A model generated the notes under the pieces. It saw only the letters and a list, made by a program, of their open reading frames with translations. It did not search any database and was not told the DNA's origin. The translations under genes and the position numbers were made by a program. Below, in pieces: positions 34,604 to 44,762 of a stretch of 64,000 nucleotides of DNA (within the stretch, counting starts at the first letter, position 1; every line of letters starts with the position of its first letter). The DNA lies in assembly GCF_023716485.1 (NCBI RefSeq), contig NZ_CP092418.1, forward strand, positions 913,001-977,000, given 5' to 3'. Origin of the DNA: Microbulbifer variabilis (GTDB lineage Bacteria; Pseudomonadota; Gammaproteobacteria; Pseudomonadales; Cellvibrionaceae).

Positions 34604-35395
34604 ATGGGCCCAAAAACTTCGCGAACTGTCTGGCAGATCCAGCGGGATGTAATCTACGCACTGCTTGTGCGCGAAATGAAAACTAGGTTTGGCAAGTGGA
34701 AGTTGGGTTATGCCTGGGCTCTTTTGGAGCCCACCATGCATATCATGGTTTTGGCTGCGATCTTTAGTTTCATTGGGCGGGAATTTTATCCTGGGATTCC
34801 CACTGCGTTGTTCATGCTCGGTGGTATCGCTCCGTTTTTATTTTTTTCCCATTGCTTTGGTAAATCTATGGCTACGGTGGACTCTAACCGTGGTCTCTTC
34901 AACTATCGACAACTACGCCCCTTTGATGCCGTTTTGAGCCGAGTGATGTTGGAGTTTGCTATATACATAATAAGCATGGTTGGGCTATTAGGGATACTGG
35001 CTTGGGGTGGTATATCAGCAAAGTTTAATAACTTTCTACTGTTAGTTGCAGTAAACATTTTCTATCTTTGTTTCATATTCGGCATGAGTTTGGCGCTTTG
35101 TGTAGCAGGCGCGAAATATCCTGAGATTTCGAAGTTCGGATCCTTAATCCAGCGACCACTTTATTTTATGTCGGGAGTGTTTTTCTCCCTGGAACAGATA
35201 CCTGAAAAATACCATCCATTTCTTGCCTGGAACCCTTTGTTACATGTGATTGAGTTAACCCGTGAGGGATTGTTCAGTAGTTATCACGGCATGTTTGCAG
35301 ACTTGCCTTATCTGGCTTTCAGTTCGTTAGCAATGCTCGCTTTTGGTTTGTTGGCTTACCGCAGCCAGTGGAGAGATTTGGTACGCAGCAAGTGA
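34604..35395 (+). CDS. kpsM: KpsM-type polysaccharide ABC transporter permease
   Basis: 263 residues, six predicted transmembrane segments. ABC-2 family pattern: VIYALLVREMKTRFGKWKLGYAWALLEP at the N-terminus, ALFMLGGIAPFLFFSHCFGKS, and RPLYFMSGVFFSLEQIPEKYHPFLAWNPLLHVIELTREGLF near the C-terminus. Exports capsule-type polysaccharide across the inner membrane. It overlaps the ATPase gene by four bases (GTGA). First gene of the polysaccharide locus. Confidence 0.93.
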   Translation: MGPKTSRTVWQIQRDVIYALLVREMKTRFGKWKLGYAWALLEPTMHIMVLAAIFSFIGREFYPGIPTALFMLGGIAPFLFFSHCFGKSMATVDSNRGLFNYRQLRPFDAVLSRVMLEFAIYIISMVGLLGILAWGGISAKFNNFLLLVAVNIFYLCFIFGMSLALCVAGAKYPEISKFGSLIQRPLYFMSGVFFSLEQIPEKYHPFLAWNPLLHVIELTREGLFSSYHGMFADLPYLAFSSLAMLAFGLLAYRSQWRDLVRSK

Positions 35396-36102
35396 TCGAG
35401 TTAAGAAATCTGACTAAGTCCTTTCGAACGCCGAATGGTCGCAAAATGTTGTTTAAAGATGTGAATGCTATTTTCCCTGAAGGCAAGAATATTGGCATTC
35501 TTGGACGTAATGGTGCCGGCAAATCAACCCTGTTACGGATTATGGGCGGCATTGATTATCCCGATTATGGACAAGTCATTACCAACGAGCGCATATCCTG
35601 GCCTATGGGGCTTGCCAGTGGCTTCCAGGGTAGTATGACAGGCAGAGAGAATGCCGAGTTTATCTGCGGTATTCACGGGATTTGGGGAACTGCTAGGCAA
35701 AAGGTATTAGATAGAGTTCAGGATTTTGCAGAAATTGGTAATTATTTTAATGCACCGGTTAAGTCTTACTCTTCTGGTATGCGCTCCCGCTTAGCGTTCG
35801 GCCTAAGTATTTCTGTAGATTTTGATTGTTACTTAGTAGATGAAGTGATGTCGGTTGGCGATGCACATTTCAAACACAAATGTGAGCAGATTATCGCGGA
35901 GAGACGTAAATCAGCCAATTTTATTATTGTGGCCCATGCAATGCAGCAACTGAAAAAGAACTGCGATGTTGGTATCTATCTCGGGCCGGAAGGGTTACAG
36001 ATATACGATACCGTAGAAGAGGCTATAGAGGTTTATCAGCAGGGAATCCCCAAGCCCAAGGTGCAACTACAGAACAGGGCCGCACAGGCACTTAAGGCAT
36101 AG
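35392..36102 (+). CDS. kpsT: KpsT-type polysaccharide ABC transporter ATPase
   Basis: 236 residues from the GTG at 35392 (GTGA overlap with kpsM), giving the usual KpsT start (IELRNLTKSFRTPNGRK). The open frame begins 24 bp earlier, inside kpsM. Walker A GRNGAGKST (38-46), signature YSSGMRSRL (about 126), and Walker B-like DCYLVDEVMSVGD (about 144-156), with the Asp-Glu pair shown in DEVMSVGD. Standard length. Confidence 0.95.
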   Translation: MIELRNLTKSFRTPNGRKMLFKDVNAIFPEGKNIGILGRNGAGKSTLLRIMGGIDYPDYGQVITNERISWPMGLASGFQGSMTGRENAEFICGIHGIWGTARQKVLDRVQDFAEIGNYFNAPVKSYSSGMRSRLAFGLSISVDFDCYLVDEVMSVGDAHFKHKCEQIIAERRKSANFIIVAHAMQQLKKNCDVGIYLGPEGLQIYDTVEEAIEVYQQGIPKPKVQLQNRAAQALKA

Positions 36103-36105
36103 ACA

Positions 36106-37344
36106 ATGAAAACAAATACGCAGCTTGTCACAGAGCAAAAGACTAAGCCCGATAGTGGCGCATTTAAAAGAACCGCTGAGGTTGTGAAAGGTATATTTGC
36201 AAGTTTTGCTGCGAATGAATTGCAGCCACAACCTGGTGCAGGTCGCTCGCGCATGAGCTCTTGGCATGGATTACTGCTTTGTGTTGGCCTACCGCTGTTT
36301 CTGGTATCCGCCTATTATCTCTTCTTTGTTTCGGATCGCTATGTCAGTAGTACCCAGCTTATTGTAAAAGACAACGGTTCCAGCCAAGGAATGTCCCCCT
36401 CGCTCGGTTTCCTGTTGCCTGGGGTGGGAATAGACAATCAGGATGCCTTCCTAGTGGTCAACTATATCCAGTCTCTGGACATGGCGGTGTATCTGGATAA
36501 AACATTGCAATTGAGTGATTACTACAAGAGCGATCGCTACGACATCTTCTCTCGTCTCGGTTCGAAGGCCAGCCAAGAAGATTATTTGAAGTACTACCGC
36601 GAACATATTGCAGTTGATTACGATGAGTCGACTGGCATTATTACAATCGAAATGCAGGCTTTTGAGGCTGAATTTGCTCGTAGGTTAGTTGAAACTGTTA
36701 CCCAGAAATCTGAAGATTTTGTAAATGCGATTAGCAATCAGTTGGCTGATAAGCAAGTGGCTTTTGTTCGCAGTGAGCTGGAGTTGGCGCAGAATAAACT
36801 CCGTGCTTCTAAGCAGGAGATTCTCGACTTTCAAAACCGCAATAAAGTAGTCAGCCCAGAAGAGCTTACCAAAGGCATCAGCGGCATTATTCAAGGATTG
36901 GAGGCAAAACTTGCTGAGCAGCGTGCCAAGCTGACTGCGGCCAAAACCTACCTTAATCCTAATTCCTCTCAGATTGTCTCTATGCAGGCTGAAATTAATG
37001 CCTTGGAAGGGCAAATAGCTGCAGAAAAGGAACGCCTTGTAGGTGTCTCAGACGCTCAGGGAGAACAGCGACTCAACAGTTTGAGTGCACACTTTCAGAA
37101 TTTGGAATTGAATCTTCAGTTTGCCACCGATGCTTACGCCGCATCCCTTAAAGCCTTGGAGACAGCGCGAATGGAGGCTTCCGGACGGCTGAAGCATTTA
37201 ATGGTTGTCAGTCAGCCGTCGTTGGCTGAGAAAGCGGAATATCCACGCAAACTTTATAACCTCACTAGCTTGGCAATTATCCTGTTATTAATTTATGGCA
37301 TTGTGAAGATGCTGGTATCCAGTATCCGCGACCACAGGATTTAG
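36106..37344 (+). CDS. kpsE: KpsE-type capsule export inner-membrane protein
   Basis: 412 residues. A cytoplasmic N-terminus, TM1 at about 54-74 (GLLLCVGLPLFLVSAYYLFFV), a periplasmic domain with long coiled coils (about 215-345), and a C-terminal TM (about 388-405). This is the polysaccharide co-polymerase-3 layout of KpsE. It links the KpsMT pump to the outer-membrane KpsD. Three bases separate it from kpsT. Confidence 0.92.
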   Translation: MKTNTQLVTEQKTKPDSGAFKRTAEVVKGIFASFAANELQPQPGAGRSRMSSWHGLLLCVGLPLFLVSAYYLFFVSDRYVSSTQLIVKDNGSSQGMSPSLGFLLPGVGIDNQDAFLVVNYIQSLDMAVYLDKTLQLSDYYKSDRYDIFSRLGSKASQEDYLKYYREHIAVDYDESTGIITIEMQAFEAEFARRLVETVTQKSEDFVNAISNQLADKQVAFVRSELELAQNKLRASKQEILDFQNRNKVVSPEELTKGISGIIQGLEAKLAEQRAKLTAAKTYLNPNSSQIVSMQAEINALEGQIAAEKERLVGVSDAQGEQRLNSLSAHFQNLELNLQFATDAYAASLKALETARMEASGRLKHLMVVSQPSLAEKAEYPRKLYNLTSLAIILLLIYGIVKMLVSSIRDHRI

Positions 37345-37409
37345 TATCGTTAATCCCTGTTGAAGGTTTAGAGGGTACTGAAAGTAGCTGAATTATTGAA
37401 AACGAAACT

Positions 37410-37441
37410 AGCCCAAATTTTTAATTCAAAATTTGGGCTTT
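37410..37441 (+). terminator. Hairpin between kpsE and kpsD
   Basis: Perfect 12-bp stem AGCCCAAATTTT / AAAATTTGGGCT with a six-base loop, then only three T. It is a weak terminator or attenuator that could reduce transcription into kpsD and the biosynthesis genes. Confidence 0.65.
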
Positions 37442-37474
37442 AGAAATAGATACACAAACTAAAAAACCGAAAAA

Positions 37475-39109
37475 ATGATCGTGAGAAACTTAAAAACCCT
37501 TGGGGTATTATTAGGCTTACTGACTGGCTTTGCCTTGCCAAATGCGCAGGCCCTGGAAACCCAACTGTTGGATAAGAATGAATCTACAGAGATTCCCAGA
37601 TCCAATGTGCCGGTCTTTGGTCAGTCCCTATTCCAAGGTGCTTTTAAAGATCAGCCCTTTAGTGGCTTTAACCCAGACTATCGTATTACCGTAGGTGATC
37701 AGATTAACCTACAGCTGTGGGGCGCCTATAGTTTTAGCGCGACCCTGGCGGTGGACCCCCAGGGTAATATTTTTGTGCCTGAGGTTGGGCCGGTACATGT
37801 AGCCGGCGTGAAAAATGGTGAACTCAATGATTTTGTTCTGCGTCACGTTAAAAGCGTATTTAAGAAAAATGTGCGCGCCTATGCCAATCTGGAAGCGAGT
37901 CAGCCAGTCAAAGTATTTGTAACTGGCTATGTGAAAAATCCAGGCTTATATAATGGATACTCCTCTGACTCCATCCTCTACTATCTGGATAGTGCCGGTG
38001 GTATTGATCGCGATAGTGGCAGCTTTATAGATGTTAAAGTTGTACGTGGTGATCAGCTGTTGCAAAGCGTCAATCTGTATAACTTCCTTACCAAGGGCAG
38101 CATGCCCGCATTGCAGCTGCGTAATGGTGATACCATTGTTATTGGAGCACGTAACGGAGCCGTTTCTATCGAAGGCGCGGTGCAACAGGCCGCAGAAATT
38201 GAATTTAACGGTCCTTACACCCAGTTAGGGGAGATGTTACTGGTTACCAAGCCGGATCCGCAGGCTAATTTTGCCCGTATTACCCAAGTGATCGATGATC
38301 AGCAGCAAGCCAGCTATTTACCTCTAGAAGAAGCTCTGAATACTGTGCTTTATCCTGGGGCCAGAGTTGAGTTGGTTAGAGATAACGACATCAAATCGAT
38401 ATCCGTTAGCGTAAGTGGTGAATTGGATGGCCCTGCCAGCTATGTCCTTCCCTACGGCGCAACCCTAGAAGATCTCTTGTCGCAGCTTCAGTATCGCGGT
38501 AATGCCGATCAATCTGCAGTGCAGTTATATCGTAAGAGCGTGGCCAAGAAGCAGCGTGCAGCACTAGAACGCTCCCTTGATGCACTTCAGATGGAAGTTC
38601 TTACCCGCCAGCCAAACACTGAGTTAGAAAAAGGCGCTCAGTCTGAAAATGCGGCAATGATTCAAAAATTTATTGCTGAGGCACGAAAAGCACATCCCCG
38701 TGGTCAAGTGGTACTGGCTAACAATCCCAATGCTGGAACGATGTTGCTTGAAGATGGTGATAGGCTGGTGGTGCCCCTGAAGAACTCGACCGTTTCAGTA
38801 GTAGGTGAAGTGATTTTCCCCACATCACTGGTATTTAATGCGCGCCATACACTGGAAAATTATATTGAAATGGCTGGCGGTTTCTCCAATAACGCCAATC
38901 AAGATGAACTGGTGATCCTGCATTTGGATGGCACAATCAGCCGGGTTAAAAAAAGGAAGTTCGATAATCGTCTGAAGGATATCTTGCGCCCTGGCGATGA
39001 AATAATGGTGATGCCAGAAGTGCGCTCCAGTGAGCTACAGGTGACTAAAGATGTCACAGAAATTCTTTATCGTATTGCTGTAGGAACGGCGGCAGTTTTG
39101 TCCTTCTAA
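37475..39109 (+). CDS. kpsD: KpsD/Wza-family polysaccharide export outer-membrane protein
   Basis: 544 residues. Signal peptide (LKTLGVLLGLLTGFALPNAQA), Poly_export domain (YRITVGDQINLQLWGAYSFSATLAVDPQGNIFVPEVGPVHVAG), then several SLBB domains (VKVFVTGYVKNPGLYNGYSSDSILYYLDSAGGI, IEGAVQQAAEIEFN, VSVSGELDGPASYVLPYGATLEDLL, VSVVGEVIFPTSLVF). It forms the outer-membrane exit with KpsE. No lipobox is seen, as in KpsD and unlike Wza. Confidence 0.92.
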   Translation: MIVRNLKTLGVLLGLLTGFALPNAQALETQLLDKNESTEIPRSNVPVFGQSLFQGAFKDQPFSGFNPDYRITVGDQINLQLWGAYSFSATLAVDPQGNIFVPEVGPVHVAGVKNGELNDFVLRHVKSVFKKNVRAYANLEASQPVKVFVTGYVKNPGLYNGYSSDSILYYLDSAGGIDRDSGSFIDVKVVRGDQLLQSVNLYNFLTKGSMPALQLRNGDTIVIGARNGAVSIEGAVQQAAEIEFNGPYTQLGEMLLVTKPDPQANFARITQVIDDQQQASYLPLEEALNTVLYPGARVELVRDNDIKSISVSVSGELDGPASYVLPYGATLEDLLSQLQYRGNADQSAVQLYRKSVAKKQRAALERSLDALQMEVLTRQPNTELEKGAQSENAAMIQKFIAEARKAHPRGQVVLANNPNAGTMLLEDGDRLVVPLKNSTVSVVGEVIFPTSLVFNARHTLENYIEMAGGFSNNANQDELVILHLDGTISRVKKRKFDNRLKDILRPGDEIMVMPEVRSSELQVTKDVTEILYRIAVGTAAVLSF

Positions 39110-39210
39110 AACTTAAAGTTACTTCCTTCTTTTAATTACTTTTGGTAATTGAGAGTGAGAAAGCAAACATAATAAGGAGGGAGCAGCTTATTTAGCTTCA
39201 GGGGAAAACT

Positions 39211-40149
39211 ATGGAAATAAAAGGAAGCTCAACTAGGAAGGGAATTATTCTTGCTGGTGGCTCTGGTACGCGCTTATACCCCCTAACTAAAGGGGTAAGC
39301 AAGCAACTGATGGGCGTCTATGATAAACCAATGATTTATTATCCCCTGACAACTCTAATGCTTGCGGGTATCCGAGATATATTGGTTATCACTACTCCAG
39401 AAGAGCAATATTTGTACCAGCGCTTACTTGAAAGTGGTGAACAATGGGGTATTAATATTAGCTATGCGATACAGCCAAGCCCAGATGGTTTAGCACAAGC
39501 ATTTTTGATAGGCCGTGATCATGTAGGAAACAATAGTAGTGCTTTAGTACTTGGCGACAATATATTTTATGCCCAACATTTTAGTCAGATACTGCAGCGC
39601 TCTGATGCACGTGAAGATGGTGCAACGGTATTCGGATATCGAGTAGCAGATGCAAAGGATTATGGAGTCATTGAATTTGACAAGGAAGGTAAAGCAATAA
39701 GCCTAGAAGAAAAGCCGGTTCAACCTAAATCTAATTATGCTGTGACTGGTCTTTACTTCTATGATAATCAGGTGTGTGACTTAGCTAGAGAAGTGAAGCC
39801 TAGTACTCGTGGTGAACTAGAAATTACTGATATCAATAATGCTTACTTGAACAGAAATCAACTAAACGTTGAGTTCTTAGGCCGTGGTAGTGCTTGGTTG
39901 GATACCGGAACCCATGACAACCTGCTTGAGGCCGCACATTTTGTTCAAACTATGGAGCGTCGTCAGGGGTTGAAAATTGCTTGCCCAGAGGAGGTAGCCT
40001 ATCGTAAGGGATTTATCTGCGCAGAGCAGCTGGAAAAGCAAGCTCAGTCACTTTTGAAGAGTGGGTATGGTGAATATCTCATGAACCTATTGTACGAAAA
40101 TGGCGAAATCTCCTCTTTAACTCAGCAACGCTTAGCCACATTACTTTGA
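39211..40149 (+). CDS. rmlA: Glucose-1-phosphate thymidylyltransferase RmlA
   Basis: 312 residues. [36 protein letters not shown] (nucleotide-binding loop), [68 protein letters not shown] and [16 protein letters not shown] identify RmlA. First step of dTDP-L-rhamnose synthesis. Start at the ATG with AGGGGA upstream. Confidence 0.96.
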   Translation: MEIKGSSTRKGIILAGGSGTRLYPLTKGVSKQLMGVYDKPMIYYPLTTLMLAGIRDILVITTPEEQYLYQRLLESGEQWGINISYAIQPSPDGLAQAFLIGRDHVGNNSSALVLGDNIFYAQHFSQILQRSDAREDGATVFGYRVADAKDYGVIEFDKEGKAISLEEKPVQPKSNYAVTGLYFYDNQVCDLAREVKPSTRGELEITDINNAYLNRNQLNVEFLGRGSAWLDTGTHDNLLEAAHFVQTMERRQGLKIACPEEVAYRKGFICAEQLEKQAQSLLKSGYGEYLMNLLYENGEISSLTQQRLATLL

Positions 40150-40198
40150 CCTAAATGCTTGACCCATGTTGAGAAAAATCAGCAGTTAGAGAAACCGC

Positions 40199-40747
40199 AT
40201 GAAAGTGATTGAAACCGCAATTCTCGATGTGAAAATTATTGAACCTAGAATCTTTAATGATGATCGTGGTTTCTTTTACGAATCCTTTCGCCAGGATTTC
40301 TTCAATAAAGAGTGTAAAGATAGAATTTTTGTTCAAGATAACCACAGCAAATCTACACAAGGAACACTTCGTGGCCTCCATTACCAAACCAAGCAGTGTC
40401 AAGGTAAGCTGGTTCGAGTCACTAAAGGTGAAGTTTTTGATGTGGCGGTTGATTTACGTAAAAATTCGCAAACTTTTTGCCAGTGGGTTGGCGTGACGCT
40501 TTCAGCAGTAAATAGGCGCCAACTTTGGGTGCCGGAAGGCTTTGCTCATGGTTTCTATGTCACTAGTTCTGAGGCAGAGTTCGTTTATAAATGTACTGAT
40601 TACTATGCACCCGAGTATGAGAACTCCATCCGTTGGGATGATCCTGAACTGTCGATCGAATGGCCCTTGGTAAATGGCGAGGAGCCAAAACTCTCGGCTA
40701 AAGATGCTGAGGGAAAATATTTAAAAGATGCGTTTGTTTTCGAGTAA
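40199..40747 (+). CDS. rmlC: dTDP-4-dehydrorhamnose 3,5-epimerase RmlC
   Basis: 182 residues, normal RmlC length. DDRGFFYESFRQDFF, FVQDNHSKSTQGTLRGLHYQ (catalytic His in GLHYQ), KLVRVTKGEVFDVAVDLRKNS, LWVPEGFAHGFYV, and a Tyr-rich end. Epimerises the dTDP-4-keto sugar. It sits between rmlA and rmlD. Confidence 0.95.
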   Translation: MKVIETAILDVKIIEPRIFNDDRGFFYESFRQDFFNKECKDRIFVQDNHSKSTQGTLRGLHYQTKQCQGKLVRVTKGEVFDVAVDLRKNSQTFCQWVGVTLSAVNRRQLWVPEGFAHGFYVTSSEAEFVYKCTDYYAPEYENSIRWDDPELSIEWPLVNGEEPKLSAKDAEGKYLKDAFVFE

Positions 40748-40901
40748 AGGCTCGTTGTAGACAAGATCTATTCATCAAAGTATAGCCAAAATAATGAATA
40801 GGCTCAGGTATGTAACTTTGAGGGATAAGCTTCATCATTCCTAGTTTCCACCATAAGGGACAGGAACAGTTGGCACTAACTAATTCAGTGTGAATAAGTA
40901 A

Positions 40902-41774
40902 ATGAGAATCCTAGTAACAGGTAGAAATGGCCAGCTGGCAAGAGAATTACAAAAACGCAAACCGCGCGATGTCAATCTGGTAGCGCTAACCCGCAATGAT
41001 CTGGATGTCACAGATAGTAATCAGGTTATGCAAGCTGTTAATAAGTACAAACCAGATACGTTGATTAATGCCGCTGCCTACACGGCGGTAGACAAGGCGG
41101 AATCAGAGAGAGAGCAAGCTTTCGCAATTAATGCTACGGGTCCGGAAAACTTAGCTAGGGCCTGTCACGAAATGGATACTCGCTTAATACATATCTCCAC
41201 AGATTTTGTATTTGATGGCCAGGGTTGTAGCCCATACAAACCTCAGGATTCGATTCGTCCATTGGGTATCTATGGAGAAAGTAAAGCTGCTGGTGAAGCT
41301 GCTGTTCAAAGTGTATTACCACAAGCAGTCATTTTACGGACAGCCTGGGTTTATGGCGCCCACGGAGCTAATTTTACCAACACTATGCTTAGACTTATGC
41401 GCGAGCGTGATCAGTTAGGTGTAGTTGCAGACCAGATAGGTACCCCTACTAGCTGTATAACATTGGCTGAAACTATCTTTAGTTTGGTAAGCAAACCGGA
41501 AGTTAGCGGTATTTATCATTGCACCGATGCCGGTACAGCCAGCTGGTATGATTTTGCTGTAGCGATCTATGAGGAAGCCAAAAATTTAGGGGTGCTAACC
41601 AAAGACGCTAATGTCAATATTATACCAATTGGAAATGCCGAATATCATTCTTGCGCGGTAAGGCCGTCATACAGTGTATTGGATAAAAGTAGCCTCGTAG
41701 AAGATCTAGGTATTGAGCTAAAGCACTGGCGTCAAGCATTACGCCAAGTGTTACAAGAAAAAGTTAATAGCTAA
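40902..41774 (+). CDS. rmlD: dTDP-4-dehydrorhamnose reductase RmlD
   Basis: 290 residues. SDR fold with a GRNGQLARELQK NAD-binding loop, LDVTD, INAAAYTAVDKAE, ISTDFVFDG, and Y-G-ESK (YGESKAAGEAAV; the catalytic Tyr-xxx-Lys pair). Final reduction to dTDP-L-rhamnose. A perfect 14-bp hairpin follows at 41790-41827. Confidence 0.95.
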   Translation: MRILVTGRNGQLARELQKRKPRDVNLVALTRNDLDVTDSNQVMQAVNKYKPDTLINAAAYTAVDKAESEREQAFAINATGPENLARACHEMDTRLIHISTDFVFDGQGCSPYKPQDSIRPLGIYGESKAAGEAAVQSVLPQAVILRTAWVYGAHGANFTNTMLRLMRERDQLGVVADQIGTPTSCITLAETIFSLVSKPEVSGIYHCTDAGTASWYDFAVAIYEEAKNLGVLTKDANVNIIPIGNAEYHSCAVRPSYSVLDKSSLVEDLGIELKHWRQALRQVLQEKVNS

Positions 41775-41789
41775 AAAGTATACTCGATT

Positions 41790-41827
41790 CCTATATCCTT
41801 TTTTGTAACTTACAAAAAGGATATAGG
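41790..41827. terminator. Hairpin between rmlD and rmlB
   Basis: CCTATATCCTTTTT (41790-41803) pairs perfectly with AAAAAGGATATAGG (41814-41827), ten-base loop. No T-run on either side, so terminator function is uncertain. Confidence 0.55.
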
Positions 41828-41945
41828 GGCCTAAAGTTAGAAGTTAAATACGTCATATTTTAATATTTAATTATCGATTACTTAGAGCTATGCATATATT
41901 CAATTATTTCTTTCCTACTTTATAAAAAGAAGTGGTAGCTACAGA

Positions 41946-43025
41946 ATGAGTAATTTACTGGTGACTGGTGGCGCAGGGTTTATAGGTGCGAATTTCGTAC
42001 ACTATTGGATGGAAAATCACCCTGAGGATCGAATTATAGTTCTCGATGCTTTAACCTATGCAGGAAATAAAGCGAATCTGAATCCGGTAGCAAAAAATAC
42101 TAATTTCTATTTTTGTCATGGAAATATCTGTAATACATCTCTAGTAGAAGCTCTACTTAAAGAGTATAAAATTGATACGCTGGTACACTTTGCGGCAGAA
42201 AGTCATGTAGATAGGTCTATCTGTGGTCCAGATTCATTTATTGAAACCAATATTATCGGAACATACAGTTTACTTAAGGCGGCTAAGAGGGTGTGGTTGG
42301 ATGAAGGAATAAACAAAGATAGCCATCGATTTCATCATGTTTCCACGGATGAAGTTTATGGAGCTTTGAATTCTGAGGATTCACCATTTAGTGAAACCAC
42401 ACCTTATGCACCTAATAGCCCCTACTCAGCCAGTAAGGCAGCTTCTGACCATTTGGTGCGTGCTTTCCATCATACATATGGCCTAAAGATTACAACCAGT
42501 AATTGCTCGAACAACTATGGGCCTTACCATTTCCCAGAGAAACTAATACCACTAGTAATCACCAATATTCTACAGAACAAATCATTGCCTATATATGGTG
42601 ATGGCCAGCAAGTACGTGACTGGCTTTTTGTAGCTGATCATGCCCGTGGGATTGAGCTGGCGATACAAAAAGGAGAGTTAGGGGAGTGTTATAACATAGG
42701 TGGGAATAATGAATGGACCAATATCGATATCGTTAAGCTGATATGTAAAAAAATCAATAAAGAATTTTCCAGAGACCCTGAACTAAAAAAACAATATCCT
42801 CTGGCAGTACATGCAATACAAGGAAGGGCACAAGAATTAATAAATTTTATTTCTGATCGCCCTGGCCATGATCGTAGATATGCTGTGAACACAGATAAGG
42901 CTGTTTCACAATTAGGATATCAGCCGAGTGAATTTTTTGAATCAGGTATACAGAAAACTATTAGCTGGTATCTCAAAAATGATACTTGGTGGAGACCTAT
43001 AGTGCTTAACAATTACCAGAAGTAA
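41946..43025 (+). CDS. rmlB: dTDP-glucose 4,6-dehydratase RmlB
   Basis: 359 residues. LVTGGAGFIGANFVHYW, DALTYAGNKANL, LVHFAAESHVDRSI, HVSTDEVYGAL, SPYSASKAASDHLVRAFHHTYGL (catalytic YxxxK), NNYGPYHFPEKLIP, GDGQQVRDWLFVADH and DRPGHDRRYAV identify RmlB. The four rml genes are in the order A-C-D-B, not the usual B-D-A-C. Confidence 0.96.
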   Translation: MSNLLVTGGAGFIGANFVHYWMENHPEDRIIVLDALTYAGNKANLNPVAKNTNFYFCHGNICNTSLVEALLKEYKIDTLVHFAAESHVDRSICGPDSFIETNIIGTYSLLKAAKRVWLDEGINKDSHRFHHVSTDEVYGALNSEDSPFSETTPYAPNSPYSASKAASDHLVRAFHHTYGLKITTSNCSNNYGPYHFPEKLIPLVITNILQNKSLPIYGDGQQVRDWLFVADHARGIELAIQKGELGECYNIGGNNEWTNIDIVKLICKKINKEFSRDPELKKQYPLAVHAIQGRAQELINFISDRPGHDRRYAVNTDKAVSQLGYQPSEFFESGIQKTISWYLKNDTWWRPIVLNNYQK

Positions 43026-43076
43026 GTTTTAGGTGTTAACGAAATTTTTTAAGTGATGAGTTATGAGGAAGCTGTA

Positions 43077-43544
43077 ATGGATGAGAGATATCAAATTCAA
43101 TTATTAATGGAATCTCCTCTTTTTGATGCTGAATGGTACAAAAATCAGCATCCAGATGTGGAAAGCAAAAAGCTAACACCTGAACAGCATTATCTACGTT
43201 ATGGATGGAGAATGGGGAGAAACCCTTCGGTTTCGTTTTGTAGTGTAAGTTATCAAGAACAGTATCCTGATGTCGTTCAGAATAATGAGAACCCACTTAT
43301 ACATTACTTAAATTTTGGGCGAAGTGAGGGGCGTGAAGTAAAGCCTGTAGATCATAAAAAACTGAATATACGATCTGATATTGACTTAAATAAGGGCAAT
43401 AACAGTTTTCAGGTAAGTAATAGAGATCTTTCTCAATCAAATGATTTAGTTCTCATGCAATTAAAAGAAACTCAACGTTTATTAGAAAAGTATTTTTTGC
43501 GTTGTCAGGAACTTGAGTATCAAATTATGGATGCAAAAAGATAA
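43077..43544 (+). CDS. Small protein with two EGR-type repeats
   Basis: 155 residues from the ATG at 43077, chosen because GAGGAA is six bases upstream (an earlier ATG at 43056 lacks one). Two copies of a ~40-residue repeat: FDAEWYKNQHPDVESKKLTPEQHYLRYGWRMGRNPS (written in two halves, 19-54), then VSYQEQYPDV...NPLIHYLNFGRSEGREV. The rest is polar with a C-terminal helix. The same repeat occurs in the large proteins at 53735-55573 and 55587-58550. Stand-alone repeat protein of unknown function; it precedes wecB closely. Confidence 0.7.
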   Translation: MDERYQIQLLMESPLFDAEWYKNQHPDVESKKLTPEQHYLRYGWRMGRNPSVSFCSVSYQEQYPDVVQNNENPLIHYLNFGRSEGREVKPVDHKKLNIRSDIDLNKGNNSFQVSNRDLSQSNDLVLMQLKETQRLLEKYFLRCQELEYQIMDAKR

Positions 43545-43566
43545 GTTTATTTAGGGGAATGTGGAG

Positions 43567-44691
43567 ATGAAAGTTCTAATCGTGTTTGGGACACGCCCAG
43601 AAGCGATAAAAATGGCTCCTTTGGCGTTAAAGTTACAGCGTGATACTCGGTTTGATGCATCAGTCTGTGTTACTGCACAACATAGAGAAATGCTTGATCA
43701 AGTTCTTAGTCTATTTGAATTAAAACCAGATTATGATTTGAATTTGATGAAACCGGGGCAAGATTTAACAGATATAACGACGGGTATTCTTCAGGGAATG
43801 CGTGAAGTATTGACAAAATCAAAGCCAGATATTGTATTAGTGCACGGCGATACAGCGACAACTTTTGCAACGAGTTTGGCTTGCTACTATCAACAAATCC
43901 CTGTCGGGCATGTTGAAGCAGGATTGCGGACGGGGAATATTTATTCACCCTGGCCAGAGGAAGCGAATCGTAAGCTTACAGGTGCTTTAACCGCATTACA
44001 TTTCGCTCCTACAAATGATTCCAAAAATAATTTAATAAAAGAAGGGATTTTAGAAGAGAGTATTTTTGTTACAGGAAATACAGTAATTGATGCTCTACTG
44101 GAAGTCGTCCATAAGCTTGATAGCAACCAGTCAACTTATGAAAAGGTAAGGGAGGAATTTCCTTTTTTAGAAGATGCTCGAAAGCTGCTTTTGGTAACGG
44201 GGCATAGACGAGAAAGCTTTGGTGGTGGGTTTGAGCGAATTTGTCAGGCATTAGTAAATACCGCTAAAGAACACCCAGATATTCAAATAGTATACCCAGT
44301 ACATTTAAATCCAAATGTTCGTGAACCAGTGAATCGTATATTGAAGGGAATAGAGAATATATACCTTATAGAGCCACTGGATTACTTACCATTTATCTAC
44401 TTAATGAATAAATCCAATATTATTCTAACTGACTCTGGAGGTATTCAAGAGGAAGCCCCTTCACTTGGCAAACCGGTTCTAGTAATGCGGGATACTACGG
44501 AACGCCCAGAGGCTATTTCTGCTGGAACCGTGAAGCTGGTCGGGACGGAAGTAGATAATATTACTCGGGAACTAAATTTGCTGCTCACAAATGAGAGTGC
44601 ATATAAGGAAATGAGCTTTGCACATAATCCCTATGGTGATGGCAAGGCCTGTGAAAAAATAATCAACGAATTAATCAGTTTAAAAAAATAG
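43567..44691 (+). CDS. wecB: UDP-N-acetylglucosamine 2-epimerase (non-hydrolysing)
   Basis: 374 residues from the ATG at 43567 ([20 protein letters not shown], the classic WecB start; AGGGGAA upstream). Further: [92 protein letters not shown]. Converts UDP-GlcNAc to UDP-ManNAc, the substrate of the dehydrogenase encoded next. Confidence 0.95.
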   Translation: MKVLIVFGTRPEAIKMAPLALKLQRDTRFDASVCVTAQHREMLDQVLSLFELKPDYDLNLMKPGQDLTDITTGILQGMREVLTKSKPDIVLVHGDTATTFATSLACYYQQIPVGHVEAGLRTGNIYSPWPEEANRKLTGALTALHFAPTNDSKNNLIKEGILEESIFVTGNTVIDALLEVVHKLDSNQSTYEKVREEFPFLEDARKLLLVTGHRRESFGGGFERICQALVNTAKEHPDIQIVYPVHLNPNVREPVNRILKGIENIYLIEPLDYLPFIYLMNKSNIILTDSGGIQEEAPSLGKPVLVMRDTTERPEAISAGTVKLVGTEVDNITRELNLLLTNESAYKEMSFAHNPYGDGKACEKIINELISLKK

Positions 44692-44762
44692 GATTAAAAG
44701 GCAGAGTAAATTAATTGCTTTACTTTTAAAATAACAAGCAGGAAAGTTCTTTAAAGGTGTTT

